This document shows, one piece after another, positions 45,249 through 58,383 of a DNA stretch of 64,000 nt. Every line of letters begins with the position of its first letter. Position 1 is the stretch's first letter. Position numbers and translations under genes: made by a program. The stretch is from Sapria himalayana (taxonomy: Eukaryota; Streptophyta; Magnoliopsida; Malpighiales; Rafflesiaceae), in contig JAREIK010000377.1 of assembly GCA_029783825.1 (NCBI GenBank), positions 386,243 through 450,242 on the forward strand, in the 5' to 3' direction. The notes under the pieces are model-generated. The model saw only the letters and a program-made list of their open reading frames with translations. It was not told where the DNA came from and did not search any database.

Positions 45249-48040
45249 AAACCCCCTCAATTAAATATTCACTCATCCTTGAGTAAAAAGAATTTACCTT
45301 TTTTAGGTTCTTCCTTCTAGTCTGATGAGAAGGAAGAAAATAGGGGCATTGAAAGTTGGATACTTCATTGATGCTTTAGGAATGATATTGTAACATGCAT
45401 ACCTTGTCACAACCCAAGAAAAATATTAATATCCAAAATATATCATGACCAAGAGTATGTCATGATCAAGATGTGTGATCCTTTCAAGTTAAAATTATCA
45501 TAACTAGGTCTGAGTATCATGACATTTGTTAGAGTATAAAAAGTCATGTATAATGTTACAAATTAGATTGATGCCATGACATCCTTTATTCTATTACTTT
45601 TTTTGTATGAATTGGTAGGATGCAAGATCAAAAAAATACATTCACACAAGTATAAAAAATAAATGTTTGGGTTACCTTCAAAGAAGTATTATGTTTAACA
45701 TTCTCAACTATGTCAATTTCCAAGTTTAGTTTCTTAATTTCCAACCTTAGCTATCCATGTGCTTTTTTTCCATATAATGTTTTATCTCTTTTTTCCTTTG
45801 ATTCTCTATATAATTGTCAACCTTCAAAATTTGGCCATCTATCATTTTCATTACTTTTAAATGCATGTATTCTAATTTTGAAACTTTAATAATTATCATG
45901 TCATTATTGTCTATTATATCCACTTCAACCATAGTCACAACTTCTAAATATGTCGTGGCATCATCATGTGATCCCTTTTTAACTATGTTGTGATATTGAA
46001 ATATGTCATGACTAATTTATCCATTATTTGCTATTTTATCAATGTCATAATTGATTCAGTTTCTATCATGTCTTACATATTCAATGAGCCAATTGTTGTA
46101 GTTGTGTGCCTTTTTTAGATGTCATGAATATCTTCTATACTTCAACAATATCTATCATAGTTTCATTTATTTTTCCAACGACTTTATCAAGCAGTCGTGC
46201 GACTATTTGTAATCATGGTGTGTCCATATTTTCAAGAGTTCTTATGTTTGTTTCTCCTTCATCTACATACAGAAATATAATAGCTTCGGTAATGAGAGTT
46301 GTGACATCATCATAGCTGCATTTCATTTTTTGTCACAACATTGAAAAAAGTCATGACATCATAACATGTTTCTTCATCAAGGTGTGTCGTGACTTCAATT
46401 GTTCCATAACTTTTTCTAACTTTCATGACCTTTTCTATTTCTTTAGGCTGGCAACCTTCGAGGAAATCTTTTTTTCGGAACTCAAGATTTTGATTGTTAG
46501 TTGTATGGTGGAGGTTATCTATTTGCTAGTAATTTTTCTCATCTTTATATAAGTTTAAATTTTATTCATTCTTTTCCCACTCAAAAATATGATTCTTTCT
46601 TCTTGATGTCAATCATTACATAATCACTTTCAAAAATGGTTTATCCAAATATTTGTAGTGCATCTATATCTTATTCCATGTCCAAAACTACAAAGCCTAC
46701 AAGGAAGATTAATTTCTTGACTTTGACTAGCACATCTTCAATTATCCTTTTAGGAAATTTGATAGATATATTTTTTATATGTAAAGAAAGAGAAGTTGTA
46801 GTTATCAAATCTAAGTTCAACCTTTTTATAATTGACAACTACATAAAGTTCAAATTTTTCTTTAAAGTTACATAAGGCCACCTCGAAGATGTGCTCCCTA
46901 ATAATGCATGAAATACTAAAACTTCTCGAATCTATGAGTTTCTTTGAGATTTTTTTTTGAAATATTACAATTTATTTCATAGTCATATTCACTATTCCAA
47001 TAAGTATCCAACTTCTTCTAGCTACTCATGATATCCATCAAAAACTTGACATAGCGTAGCATATGAAACAGAGCTTCCACTAGTGGTATATTAATCTCTA
47101 GAATCTAAATATTTTTAGAAACTTCTTAAATAGTTTATCCAACTTTTGTTTTATAAATCACTATAGAAACAAAAGAATTGGGTGGAGAGAGTGAGAACTC
47201 TTTGCATATTCTTTATTCTTCCAATTAGTTTTCTTGTTATGATAGTTCACTAGTATCTAGTTCTCTATTTCTACTTTGCTGTGAGTTGCTTCATCTTCTA
47301 GCAAATGTTGGGAAGTAAGATTAGTTTGTGTTGTGATATTGGATGTCATCACATTAGATGTAATGACTTTGAATGTTGCAACATCATATGTGACAACATT
47401 TTCTTATGCATTAAATTTTTCCTTTGATTTTTCTTTTATTTTCTGCAATTCTACTTCTTTGCTGCTTCTCAATATTATGTACATGTATTTTTTTAGGTTC
47501 AACTTATTAGCAATAGGCAATTATTTAATATTCTTCTTTTTTATTGTGAGTGCAACCTATCAAATTTGATTATCAATAGTTTTCATAGTGGCATACATGT
47601 GATCTAGCCTCATTTCCATCTCATTTCATCTTCTTACTCATCATTTCTCATCTCTGTATCCATTACTAGTGCAATAGTACTATCTTAAAATGACATCTTG
47701 GTTGTTACCTTTTATTGGTTGTGATTAGAGCATGAAGCTACTTGTATTTGGCATCCTATTAAGTTACTTTCTCTATTCTACTGAAATGGATCATAGTTTT
47801 GCAATATATTTATTTGGTTTTCATAAGATAGATTCTCATGATTTCTCCTGTTCAAATAATAGGGATTAGTAATGTTATTATTGGGTCTATAAACATATCA
47901 TCTATTCTTTAGTACATTCACTCCTTCCACTTGATAAGTTGGGTCAAAAATTATCATCTCTTGCTATTGCAAGGCTAATATTTCTTTTCTACTTTGTCTC
48001 TTTTTGTATTGAGATAAAAATTGACTAAAATGCATCTATT
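45249..48040 (-). pseudogene. Gypsy gag to protease internal region, minus orientation
   Basis: Minus-strand translation near 47880-47780 gives NNNITNPYYLNRRNHENLSY, followed by NQ, matching the Athila/Tat gag segment YSNTYNPGWRNHPNFSWxNQ. Near 46880-46680 the complement matches the protease region of the copies at 36840 and 51960 (IIEDVLVKV.K area, VVLDMEED-like). The CATGAC-rich spacer lies between 45750 and 46450. All parts are broken by stops. An LTR with a clear polypurine tract follows on the same strand at 45248, so this is the 3' half of a minus-oriented element with its pol deleted or unreadable. Confidence 0.65.
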
Positions 48041-48044
48041 TTTA

Positions 48045-50062
48045 TAACACACAAAGTAATAAGTCTTAATGATTATTTTTAGGATAAGTATTTCATGAAA
48101 TTATGATTTTGATGAAATATGTTGGATAATAGTGAAATCAACCAGAAATTGATTATGAAAGATATACTCAGTGGAAGGTAGAAATGAAGTGCCTAACATG
48201 AGATGGAGGCATGACATTTTCAATGTCATGACATCTTTTATACTAGCATGTGCTTATGAAGTAGTCATGACAACCTTTCTTATCCATGACTCTACAAATA
48301 AGTCATGAAATTTATTTTATGCTATAACTCTACCACTCAATAACAATATTATTTTACTATACAATATATTCCTTATGGTTATGATATTATTTTAGAGCCA
48401 TGATCATATTTTCTCTAAATACATTTTTAACGATGATATTATTTTGGAGTCATGACCTTATTTTCTCTAAATATATTTTTAACCATGAAATTATTTTCAT
48501 GTCATGGTAGTTATCCTTTCTCGATATTAGAAGCCATAATATATTTTCTATGCCACAAAATAATCATTAAAAAACCTAATCACATTTTACTAAGCAATAT
48601 TATGTTGTGATATTTTTTGACATTGCAACTTTATAATGTTAGAGAGTAATGTCTTGAATCATTATATTTTTTAGTGTTGTGAATTTATCTTCACACATAC
48701 ATGCCAAAGTGATGATATTTTTCATGACATTCCATGACATAATGATCTAGAAGCGACCAAAAGGCAAAAGAGAGATCAAGTCACCAAGACACAATGTAAC
48801 TTTGATTATAAGAACACTTTTCGGCAAAGTGGATTGGGAACTAGATCTGAAATTTATAACCTAATGCTAGCTATCCGTGGTGATACCTAATTAAACATGA
48901 TGATTCTCAAATCCCTCACCCAAAAATTCTTTCCAATGTATGTATAATTAGGAACCTAGGGTTGACTTATGTAATTATGTATAAAAGAAGTAGATTTGTA
49001 ATGGATACTTGTTGTTTGTTATGAATTGAATGTTGATGAATATGAGTATTTAATAGATAATTGATTTAAGTTTTCACCATATAATGGAGATGTGCACATC
49101 GTCTATGATGAATGATGACATAGGGGCCATTGAGGTGGCCATCAATAGGAAGAGACATCCCTCTAATCATCTTTTTTTTGTGATGGATCCAAGTGTAAAA
49201 TATTTAGGTCAATATAAATTTAATTGATGTGAATATGACCACACTATCTTGTCTCTTCTAGAAGGACTAACCCTAGAATAATGTTGGGATTATTTAGAAT
49301 ATCTAACCTAATATTTCATCTATTCTTGGAAGTCACGTGTTGGTTATGGTAGATAGTAGCAAGTAAGCTATGAAACACATGCAATAGAACATTAATAACA
49401 AGAAAGTGACATTCTTGTGATCATCTTTATCTTTCATGACTTCTATGGGTGAAATTTATAGGGTGATATATGTTAATTACTATGAGTATGACAATCAAAA
49501 GCTAAAAATATAAATGCTATTATGATCATATAATTGTATGTTAATTATGAAAATTAAGACAAGAGAATAAAGGTGCATAGTCAAAACACTCATTAATGAT
49601 AGTTCATGTGTTTCCTAAAAGGAGTAAGAATATGAGATGGCCAATGGAAAGATAGATGTGAATCTTTGATATGCATGAAAACTCATGGTTTCTCCCCTTT
49701 TGAATGATAACAAGGATTAAAAGATTTCATAGTCTCTTACACTTTGTCTAACAATCAATAATGACAAAGCTGCAACACTAGATAAAACATCATCATATAT
49801 AAGAAAGTAAACCAATCCTATAATCTAAGTATCTATCCAATACCTAGGTATATTTTCCCAACTATAGTAGTGATTTAACTCACTTTTACTTGATCAAATT
49901 ATAATAACAATTTCTATGAGATCTATATCTAAAGTTATGCTCATTTTATTATTTGTATAATAGTTATAATTATGGAATTTTATTGGATGTTCACACATGC
50001 CTAGTGAGCATTTAGTATAGTTTCAAGAACCAATATATTTTTGGTATCCTAGCAAAGTCACA
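48045..50062 (+). repeat. Gypsy 5' LTR, plus orientation (about 2.0 kb)
   Basis: Starts TAACACACAAAGTAATAAG (aligned with TGACACTCAAAGTAG at 62453, TG changed to TA) and ends CAAAGTCACA at 50062, eight bases before a recognisable primer-binding site. It contains dense TCATGAC words at 48205-48760 and the block series used to define the family. It begins inside the minus-oriented gypsy gag, so it inserted there or was brought there by rearrangement. Confidence 0.75.
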
Positions 50063-50070
50063 ATATATTT

Positions 50071-50089
50071 TTGGAACCATTGCTAGGGA
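50071..50089 (+). promoter_or_regulatory. Gypsy primer-binding site
   Basis: TTGGAACCATTGCTAGGGA follows the LTR end. Athila/Tat elements have TTGGCGCCGTTGCCGGGGA, and all but one difference are transitions. Confidence 0.7.
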
Positions 50090-50177
50090 TTGAATTTTAC
50101 TTTATTTGGTAACTTTGAGTTGATGCAACAACCTTAAAAAGTAATTCTATATTAATTTGTTTAGATATCTATTATTA

Positions 50178-50222
50178 TTTTGAGTTTGTTTTTGTTTTTG
50201 TTTTGTTTTTGTTTTTGTTTTT
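50178..50222. repeat. (TTTTTG)n tract
   Basis: GTTTTTGTTTTG units in the gypsy leader between the primer-binding site and gag. Confidence 0.9.
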
Positions 50223-50389
50223 TATAGCCACTATTATATGTATTAATAATACATTACTGAACCAATATATATGGACCTAGATATTGAGAGAATAAGAAGA
50301 TAGTTATTGAGACATAGAGCTGAGAAAACAATAATAGAAAACAATGGAAGTAATGGAAAAAAACTAAGGAGGTGTTGAGTATGTTGCCC

Positions 50390-51080
50390 AACAACTTATT
50401 CCCCACCAAACCCTTAAAGATTTTTAGAGACTAATAATAATGTATACCTACTTTGGGATCTGAATGTAACCTATAAAAGAAAATCACTTTTTGTTGAACC
50501 TTAGCCTAATATCCATGGTTTAGCAATATCATTAGTGTAAATATTTTTCAGAAAACCCAACTAGCCATGCGTGGTGTCAGTGCGGAACTTGATAAGCTAA
50601 AGTGGAACAGGAATGATGCTGGCTGATTGGAACTTGGCATTCGGATGTTCTAGCACAACATTTTTGGTTTTATTCAATACTATAAAGTTGAATAGAGTTT
50701 GCCTAGATGTAATCAGGTTGTGACTATTTCTTTTTTTTTTGAAAGATAGGGCAAGTACTAGTTTCGATACCTATCTAGAGAATCAATTGAGAATTAGAAT
50801 AAACTTATGCAAGATTTTTTAATTAAATTCTTTTTATCTCAAATCACTTCACAATTATGGTGGAAATTAGTCAATATAGATAAGAGGAGCAAAAAACATT
50901 TTATAATATTTGGGCCAATATCCATAGAAAATATATTTTTCGATCCAATGATAACATCCATATACATTATCAAGAGAATTTAGCATATGGGAGTCTAGGA
51001 AATCTACAATAAGACTTGGATTAATATTAAAAAAACTTTAAAAAGTAATTTGATGAGATAGCAAATGAAAATAGCTTCAA
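50390..51080 (+). pseudogene. Gypsy gag, copy B
   Basis: Plus-strand fragments include KLMQDFLIKFFLSQITSQLW (retrotransposon gag core ELxxKFLxKFFPxxKTxxL) near 50795-50860, with a related remnant near 58890 in the 55102-62258 element. Upstream words are unreadable. It follows the LTR and primer-binding site in the correct order. Confidence 0.65.
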
Positions 51081-51109
51081 GTTCTAATTAGAACTATTAG
51101 TTAATAGTA

Positions 51110-51960
51110 GAAAATAAATATTTGAAGGTAATATTCTTGTACTATTGATGGAGATCAAGAGGAAAAATTAATGTGCAAGAGAATCAAATAAAACAAAAAA
51201 AAACAAGTCTATATCATAGGATGTGATGATGAAAATGATTGAATTCAAATTGGATAAATTGTAATCATAATGAAAGAAAAGAATGTCAATAGATTGCTTA
51301 ATCATATTAATACAAATCCAAAATAATGCATGTTCATAATATTAAAGAGTGGTAAAGAAGATGAATGGTAGAACATAGACACAAAATCAAAAGGAAAGCT
51401 GATACAAAAAATAAGATTGTCATAAATGATGTTGCAATATCCAAAGTCACAACATCAAATGTCACAACACTTAAAGTCATGACATCAAAAATCCTAACTC
51501 AGCCTAACCTCCATGACCAACTTATCCCATTAAGAAATACTCATGGTAAAGTTAAATTGGAGGAGATATAGATGAACTATCACAATAGATTGAAAGATGA
51601 TGCAAAAAACAAAGATAATGTGGATGGTCCAAACTCTTTCCTAACAAATCTTTTTTTTTTCTTTAGTGGCTTATAAAGGGAAAGTTATATGAAAATTTTG
51701 ATGGATTTCTCAATATTTTCAAAAAATTGAAAATCGATATAACCTTTGCAAAAGATCTATCTTAGATTCCATACTACATAAAGTTTATAAATAAAATAAT
51801 AAGCAATAAGAAAAAAATAAAGACATATGGAATGGTTAGTATGTTCAAAAGATGTAGTATAATAAACCAATGACTACTCTTGAGAAAATTAAAAGATCTA
51901 AAAAAGTTTATCATCCCATGCATTATTTTGGAGTATATTTTCTGGAAGGTATTATATGAC
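51110..51960 (+). pseudogene. Gypsy gag-protease spacer, copy B
   Basis: Parallel to 36060-36840. A 68-codon open frame (51365-51571) contains the tandem-like VAISKVTTSNVTTLKVMTSK, which reflects CACAACATCAAAGTC-type direct repeats rather than a conserved domain. Confidence 0.5.
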
Positions 51961-52260
51961 TTGAATGAACTTTTTAACTTGATGTCTTTATCCATAGTAT
52001 TGAGGCTGGGTCTAGGTGGGATCACTGCAACTTTTCTTTCTCTATAGATGTTCAATTGATCAATCAAGTTTCTAAAAAAAATTATTGAAAAAGTGCTAGT
52101 CAAAACCAGAAAATTTATCTTTCCTACTTACTTGGTGTTGCTAGACATTAAAAAAGACTAGTATGCACTATTGATTTTGAGATGAGCCTTTTGGCAACTA
52201 GATAGGCATTAGTTGGTGTAATAATAGAGAATTACACTTTATGTGGGTGCAAAATAAGTT
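51960..52260 (+). pseudogene. Gypsy aspartic protease, copy B
   Basis: Combining frames gives FNLMSLSIVLRLGLGGITAT (INLMPLSIFKxLGLGE), then IKFLKKIIEKVLVKTRKFIF, PTYLVLLDIKKD, LLILR and ITLYVGAK, the conserved order of Athila/Tat protease. The catalytic DLGAS just before is not readable. Stops sit at the ends of each motif. Confidence 0.75.
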
Positions 52261-52264
52261 GAAG

Positions 52265-53635
52265 TTCAATCTCTACAAAACCCTATAAATTTCAGATGGT
52301 GATGAGTAAAACTACACTATAGAATTCATAGTCTTATCCACACAAGAATAAATTAAAAGGTAGATTTTAGATTAAATTTCTTAGATGGTTACTAGCCCAA
52401 AGAAATGGAGTAAGTCATGGAATTAAAAGAAGCTATTAAATAGTAGAAGTCAGAGCATACTTTGAAAAAGAAGTTATGGAATTAAAAGTCATGATAAAAA
52501 TAGAAGAGAAGATAAGTTGTGATGATGTTGTGACCGATATTAGTGATGCTAAAACATTTTAATGTGAATATAACTAGAGAAAAACATAGGGACTCCTAAA
52601 ATAGTAAACTTGATACAATATGAAATCTCACTATTGACTAATGAAGTTCCTGGTGAAAAGAGATGAGGCTGAGATAAATTTTAATGAAGATCAATTAACA
52701 AGAATCTAAAGAGAAAGAAGATACATTGTACATGAAATAGGTCAAGTTGATATGCTTAAAAAGCTGACAATAAATCATGACTATTATGACTAGATCAATG
52801 AAGAGGAAGAGATCATAGCTCAAACTAGAGAAGTCATGGCATTGAAGGAATAGAAAATAAATAAAGATGCCCTAACATTTTCCAAATTTATGGTATAATT
52901 AATATAGAGATCACAAAAATGATTTCATAATATTTTCTAAAGTCACAACTATAAATGAAGATACCATGAATTTTTTCAAAGCTATGACACAATCACTTGA
53001 GATAGAACACAATGATATTATATCATTTAATAATGTCATGATATCCAAAGAAGTAGATTCAGAAGAAAAAAAAAGAACAAATGGCTAGACTTTCAAAAAA
53101 TATTTGGAAGGTTTAATAAGTTTGAAAATTAGAAGATGTTGACAATCTTATATCCTGAATCATCACATAAGATAAAAAGAAAATAAGTTGGAAGGAAGTA
53201 TAATATTGTACAGAAAAGATAGTTTAGATGCTTGAAGTTATAAAAGTAGCCTAAAATTTTGATCTAGCTAAAGATATTAAAGATTTCTTCATAAAATGTG
53301 TGATTGCTTTTTTTCTACATATATTTCACTGATTCATGCACTTGTATAAACACTAGAAGAAATTTTTCTGATAATCAAACTCATGCATGATAATTTTTTC
53401 TCCAACTTCTCATCCGCTAAAAGGAAAATTCATCACACTCAAACCCTACTATGACATTTACACAAATGGACTGTGTCTTAGAGTTGTGATGCTCAAATCA
53501 AGTCTTGACTATTTTTTATTATGTGATTTTTTTTTCAAAACTTTATAAAACATCAAAAACCTTAACTTTATTTTAAGTTTATTTTTCTTCTCCCTTCATT
53601 AACTAAACTCTACATGACAATGGAAATTATGATTT
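52265..53635. other. Unreadable gypsy internal sequence
   Basis: Lies between protease and the post-pol frame on the plus strand, where RT, RNase H and integrase should be. No YVDD, QQNG or other pol motif was found, and only 1.4 kb separates the two, so pol appears deleted. Confidence 0.5.
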
Positions 53636-53639
53636 CAAA

Positions 53640-54110
53640 TCTTGATGGATGAAGAAATTATAATATTGAGGCTTAGAGGAAGACATAAATAGGCTAAAAG
53701 TAGTTAAAAGGCTAATAAAAATCAATCCAAGGTTAACCTCGACATGATTTCCACCTTGTTCGTTTCAAGGGGTGTGACATTTGTCTTAGAGAATGGGAGG
53801 AATTGGATGATCGCTGCCCTTGCAAAGAAAAGCTTTGTGGCCAAATAAGGATTTGGAGAAATAATCCCGCCATTCCAAGTGATATTTGAGAAGTAGAATT
53901 GAAATGTTTTGTACTTGCATTTCAAAAGGGGAAACATGATTATTATGAGATAATTCTACTCGAATCTCAAAGACATGCAAGAAAAGAAATACTATGTATG
54001 AAAAGTTTGGTAAATTTTGATCAGAAATCCATTATCGAGTTCTTGGGATTAAAGTGGATTTTTGACAATATAGCTTTTAAAACCCTAAAAACATAGCAGA
54101 ATTACAAATC
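53640..54110 (+). pseudogene. Gypsy post-pol reading frame, 5' part
   Basis: A readable stretch includes VTFVLENGRNWMIAALAKKS, FGEIIPPFQVIFEK, and, in the next frame, LKCFVLAFQKGKHDYYEIIL and SIIEFLGLKWIFDN. The start ATG near 53647 (ATGGATGAAGAA) is plausible. Its position downstream of gag-pol matches the extra ORF of Athila/Tat elements, but I cannot align it to a named domain. Confidence 0.4.
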
Positions 54111-54119
54111 TATTGGAAA

Positions 54120-55101
54120 CACTTTGATAGATGACAAGGGAAAATAGATAGGTTTAAAAGAGTCCTTAAGGACACATACCACAAGTAGTGATGGTTGAAG
54201 AAAGCAGTGTTTAATTTTATTTTTTGTATATAGTTTTGTAGCCCATTTTCCAACTCTATACCATCAACTAACATAGGATAACCTAATTGTTTTCTTTAGT
54301 GAAAAGTTATAGGATGGATTTCATAAACATTTTGTAGAAATCCATCCTCGATTATTATGGAGAAAGATTTTCTAGCCAAATTATTCATAACTCCCGTATT
54401 ACTATGTTATGATGTACTGATGAAGTCCTAACATATAAAGATAGGATGAGATATGCCAATGAATATCATCCTAGAAAAGAAAATTATCGTTGAAATATGA
54501 GTACCAAAATGGTATGATAGCATGAGACATGAAATAAATTCGCAACCTATTAAAGATTATGAAATTGAAAGGTCGATGATAAAGAAATCCAATTAAAATG
54601 ATATCTGAAAATGATGCATGATTCTTTTGTATCAAATCTAGAAAGGAGAGACAACTAGTAGGAAGAATATATGAAGAAAAAGAACGGAAAACAATGATAA
54701 AGTAGTGCAACATGATGCAATATGAAGAATGCATCTCAACATAAAGGAAGCCCACTTTGGGTCCACCCATGATAAGTTTGAATAGTAAGTTATAAAGGCC
54801 TTGGAAGATACTATGAAAAGAATAAAGGTAGATGTAATAAAAAGTATTACAGCCATTGGCACATTTTACCAATCTATATTTAATGAATGGCACAAAATAG
54901 TAAAGAAAAGAGATGAAGAGATTGAAGTTGGCATGAACTAAAAGAATAGGTACTTTTAACTTGGATCATTTGAAAATACCCTCAATTATATCAACAAAAG
55001 TCAAGATGTGATGCAACATTATTTGTAGAATGGAGTGGGCAATGAATAATAAAGAAGATTTAAGAAAGCCTTTTATATCCACAATTAGAGCACCTATTTG
55101 A
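54120..55101 (+). other. Continuation of gypsy 3' internal region
   Basis: Ends with AATAATAAAGAAGATTTAAG and CCTATT just before an LTR start at 55102. Short frames on both strands have no recognisable similarity. Confidence 0.4.
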
Positions 55102-57580
55102 TGAACAATTTATCAAATATTCTAGTATAATTTGGTAGTTAAGAATGATATGTATATGTAAAAATGGAGTGAATATATGTTTATTTCATAATATTTGGTG
55201 TTTTAGAGAACCTTGGTGAAAAATTGTGAAATAAACAAAATTTTGGAGTTGCTTACAACGGAGCAAGTATATAAGTCTTTCGTAGTTTTGACATCTATTC
55301 TTGACCAAAATTTTTTCTAAATGGTTATTAGAAAAATATTGTATGTCATAATCATATCCTCTCATTAGCATAATCTTCTTACTATCTAATATATTATTAA
55401 TGACTATGATATTATTATTAATTTATATCTATATCTAGCTCAAAAAATTTTGATGATTATGATATTAATTCTCTGTCAGAGTAATCAAGTACTAGTGCTC
55501 AAGGTCATGGATAATTTCATAGCGTTGTGAATTTATCTTTATATGGATTAGTATCTCAAGTCAAAGCCATGACTATTTTATAAAGTCATAACTTTTTAGC
55601 TATTATTTATTAAAGAACCACAAATACTCAAGCCAAAGTCATGACAATTATTCAAAGCCATAACTTCTAGGTTGCTAAATATTACAAAAGATATTACTGA
55701 AAAAAATTTATTTCCAAGTCTATGACTGTTGTCCTCGAATAAAAGTATAACCAAAACTTATATGCAGAAACTAAGTGCATCACAAAGACCATTTTCCAGT
55801 GTCATGGCCAAATACAAATCAAGAAAGGCATATGGCCAATGTTGTGGCCTCCACACAATGCCATAACTATATAACAATGTTGGAAGCTATTTCTATTCCA
55901 CTGCCACTTCATATTACTACATCCATCTATGGACTACAAATGATGTAGCCACAAAGCCATGATCATTTTCATAGCACTCTTACTTTGTATTATAATAAGA
56001 TATGGCCTAAGTTTTGGTCATTGCTAGTGTCATGACACTATGTTACATAGAGATCAAGATGTTGAATAGACAATGCTTTTTTTAGAGTTGTGACCTCAAG
56101 CTGAAGAGATGAAGTTCAAAATTATGATTTACATCTAAAAGTCAAAACTTTCTACATAGAGAAAAGCAAAGTTGCTTGAGTATAAAAGTAGAAGTTAGAA
56201 AATTTCTCAAAACCCTCTAATTTATTCTCCTTCTCCTTAATGAAACAAGAAAAAGACACAACAACTATTAACCCTAGCAAAAATTTTCACATTACCTAAA
56301 GGTTCCACAAGCAAACAAAGGACACATGACCAATGCTAATCCCTAGAGATGGGGGTGCAACTCTCAAATCCTTTTTTTTCTAGAGATTAATTTATGATTC
56401 TATATGAAATTTACATGGTCAAGGATTTGTAGTTTTTAGATTATGTGATATAATTTTTTTAGATGATTGATATAATTGTGACTAGATTATATTTTATGTT
56501 ATGAATATTAATAAATAGTGACTAAAAAGAACTTAAATTAGGATTTCAACTAGTGATGGGTTTGTGCTAGGTTGTCATAGAGGGTAGTGACAGGTAAGAC
56601 ACGAGACTCACCCATTCATATGATAGGAAGGTGGTGATAGTCCTTTCAATTATAATACATGAGATGAACCTATATGTCAAACTTTGATGCTTATAAAGCC
56701 AAAAGTATGAATATTTTTATATATGAATCAATTATATTTATCTTAGAGAGACTTGTTCTCAATTGAGATGGATATTATTAAGAATATTCTTTCTTGGGAT
56801 CATCTTTAGTGTGGGAGTCACATCATTATCAAGAAGGATTGTGACATAATTCTTGGGACATGTGTAAGTATATCATAACTCACAAGGTGGCGATAGCCCT
56901 TGTGACTCCTTGTGACTTTTTTTAACTCATATGGTTCCCACTAGTGAAACTCAAAGGAAGCATATATTAATTGTGCAACTATGATACTCATAAAGCCAAA
57001 AGTGTAAATACTTACAAATTATGAAAATTATTGGTCTTTAAGATAATATAGATGAATGAATAAGAGTGTAAACAATGAAAAAATACCAAGTGTATTTAAC
57101 ATAGTTACCTAAATGATATGAGATTGTGAATGATCCTCATATAGGGATGAATTATTGTCTCACTAGTGATGTACTGAGGGGAAAATTATGAGAAGACCAC
57201 TTTTGGGAAGGGCTCAATGGTGACAACTGCCTTATATACCATTAGGGAAAATTGTCATTACATAATATCCCAACTTTTATTCATTATTTATAATTATATA
57301 TATATATATATCAAAAGATTTAACATCACATAAATTAGATATATGAAACTTGGACCTAAGATTATTTAACAATATAATTATATATTATACTAAAAATGGG
57401 TTGCCTTTTGTTGAATAACTAAATTATCGATACAATCCATATGTGATTGATATTTAGACAAAATTTCATTATGCTAGTATGACCTATACATTTGTGAATC
57501 TCAATTAATGAGATACTCTTATTAATGAGAATTTTGGATGTTATATAACTGATTAAAATATGTAGAGTAACAAAGTCACA
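55102..57580 (+). repeat. Gypsy LTR, second subfamily, 5' copy (about 2.5 kb)
   Basis: Starts TGAACAATTTATCAAATATT and ends CAAAGTCACA, directly before a primer-binding-like site. It pairs block by block with 59896-62258: ATATTCTAGTATA start, AAAGCCATAACTTCTAGG-type words, CAAGATGTTGAATAG, CAATTAATGAGATACTC, and a (TA)n run at 57296-57312. Confidence 0.75.
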
Positions 57581-57587
57581 ATAAGTT

Positions 57588-57605
57588 TTAGTACTATTGT
57601 TCGGA
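57588..57605 (+). promoter_or_regulatory. Gypsy primer-binding site, degenerate
   Basis: TTAGTACTATTGTTCGGA corresponds to TTGGCGCCGTTGCCGGGG with mostly transitions. It lies eight bases after the LTR end, the same spacing as at 50071. Confidence 0.5.
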
Positions 57606-57852
57606 CTATTTAGTTTGTTTAGTTAATATGCGTTGATGTAAATATTCTTGTGATAAAAAAATTTTTTTAGTAAATTAGATAGTATTATATTTGATAAATA
57701 TTTTTGGATCTAATGGCTAAGTCATGTTAAATTATTTAAATGTGGATGACTGTATTTGGATTTAATTATTTTTATATGATCTTTTCTATTTCTTTTTTTT
57801 GCCACCATTGGTGAGCTGATGCTCTAAGATTGAGCTAAATCCTTTAGACCTA
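57606..57852 (+). other. Gypsy leader
   Basis: AT-rich leader of the 55102-62258 element, ending at the inserted copia LTR. The last 30 bases (CTAAATCCTTTAGACC) resemble the copia primer-binding site on the minus strand. Confidence 0.4.
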
Positions 57853-58383
57853 GAAATTAAAAAAAAAAACTAGAGAATCTATTAGGTAATTCTACTCTCA
57901 ATGTTTATGATTTATCATATTTCAGAAGAAAAAGAAATAAGAAAATAGCAAATGATATATCCACAATCTAACAAACCACGACAAAAAATCAAACTATAGT
58001 AGAAACACAGAAAATAATGTGGATCACTAGTTATTCAGCACGACTAGATATATCCACCAGAAAAACACTTATGCATTTATAGATTATAACAAAAAACATC
58101 TTATAGATTTGTGAGCAGCAGCAGTCATGAAGAAAAATCACATAGAGTAGAGAAAAATGAGGAGATGAACCGTTTCACAAAAAAAAATTAGAGTTGTGAA
58201 AAACAAAAAATAAAAATCAATTTATATTAAACAATTTCTTGATATCAATAACGGAGAAGGCGAGATCACTTGGATGGACTGAGTTGTGCTCCAAAATTTT
58301 CTTCGGCCCAATGACCGAGCAGTGGGACACCTATTATTTTGCTATTGCTACATTTCCAACCTTTTGATATTTTATTTCCTACA
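57853..58383 (-). repeat. Copia solo-like LTR, same family as 17438-17860
   Basis: In minus orientation it starts TGTAGGAAATAAAATATC and shares with 17438-17860 the CGGCCCAATGACCGAGCAGT block, the GTTATTCAGCACGACTAG.. ATCCACCAG.AAAACACTT block and the internal order. A primer-binding remnant (complement of CTAAATCCTTTAGACC) flanks its minus 3' side, so a few bases of internal sequence remain. Confidence 0.7.

Noticed and set aside
51774..52103. 109-codon minus-strand frame
   Set aside because: Antisense of the gypsy protease; a similar antisense frame appears on the other strand at 46636-46875 for the inverted copy.
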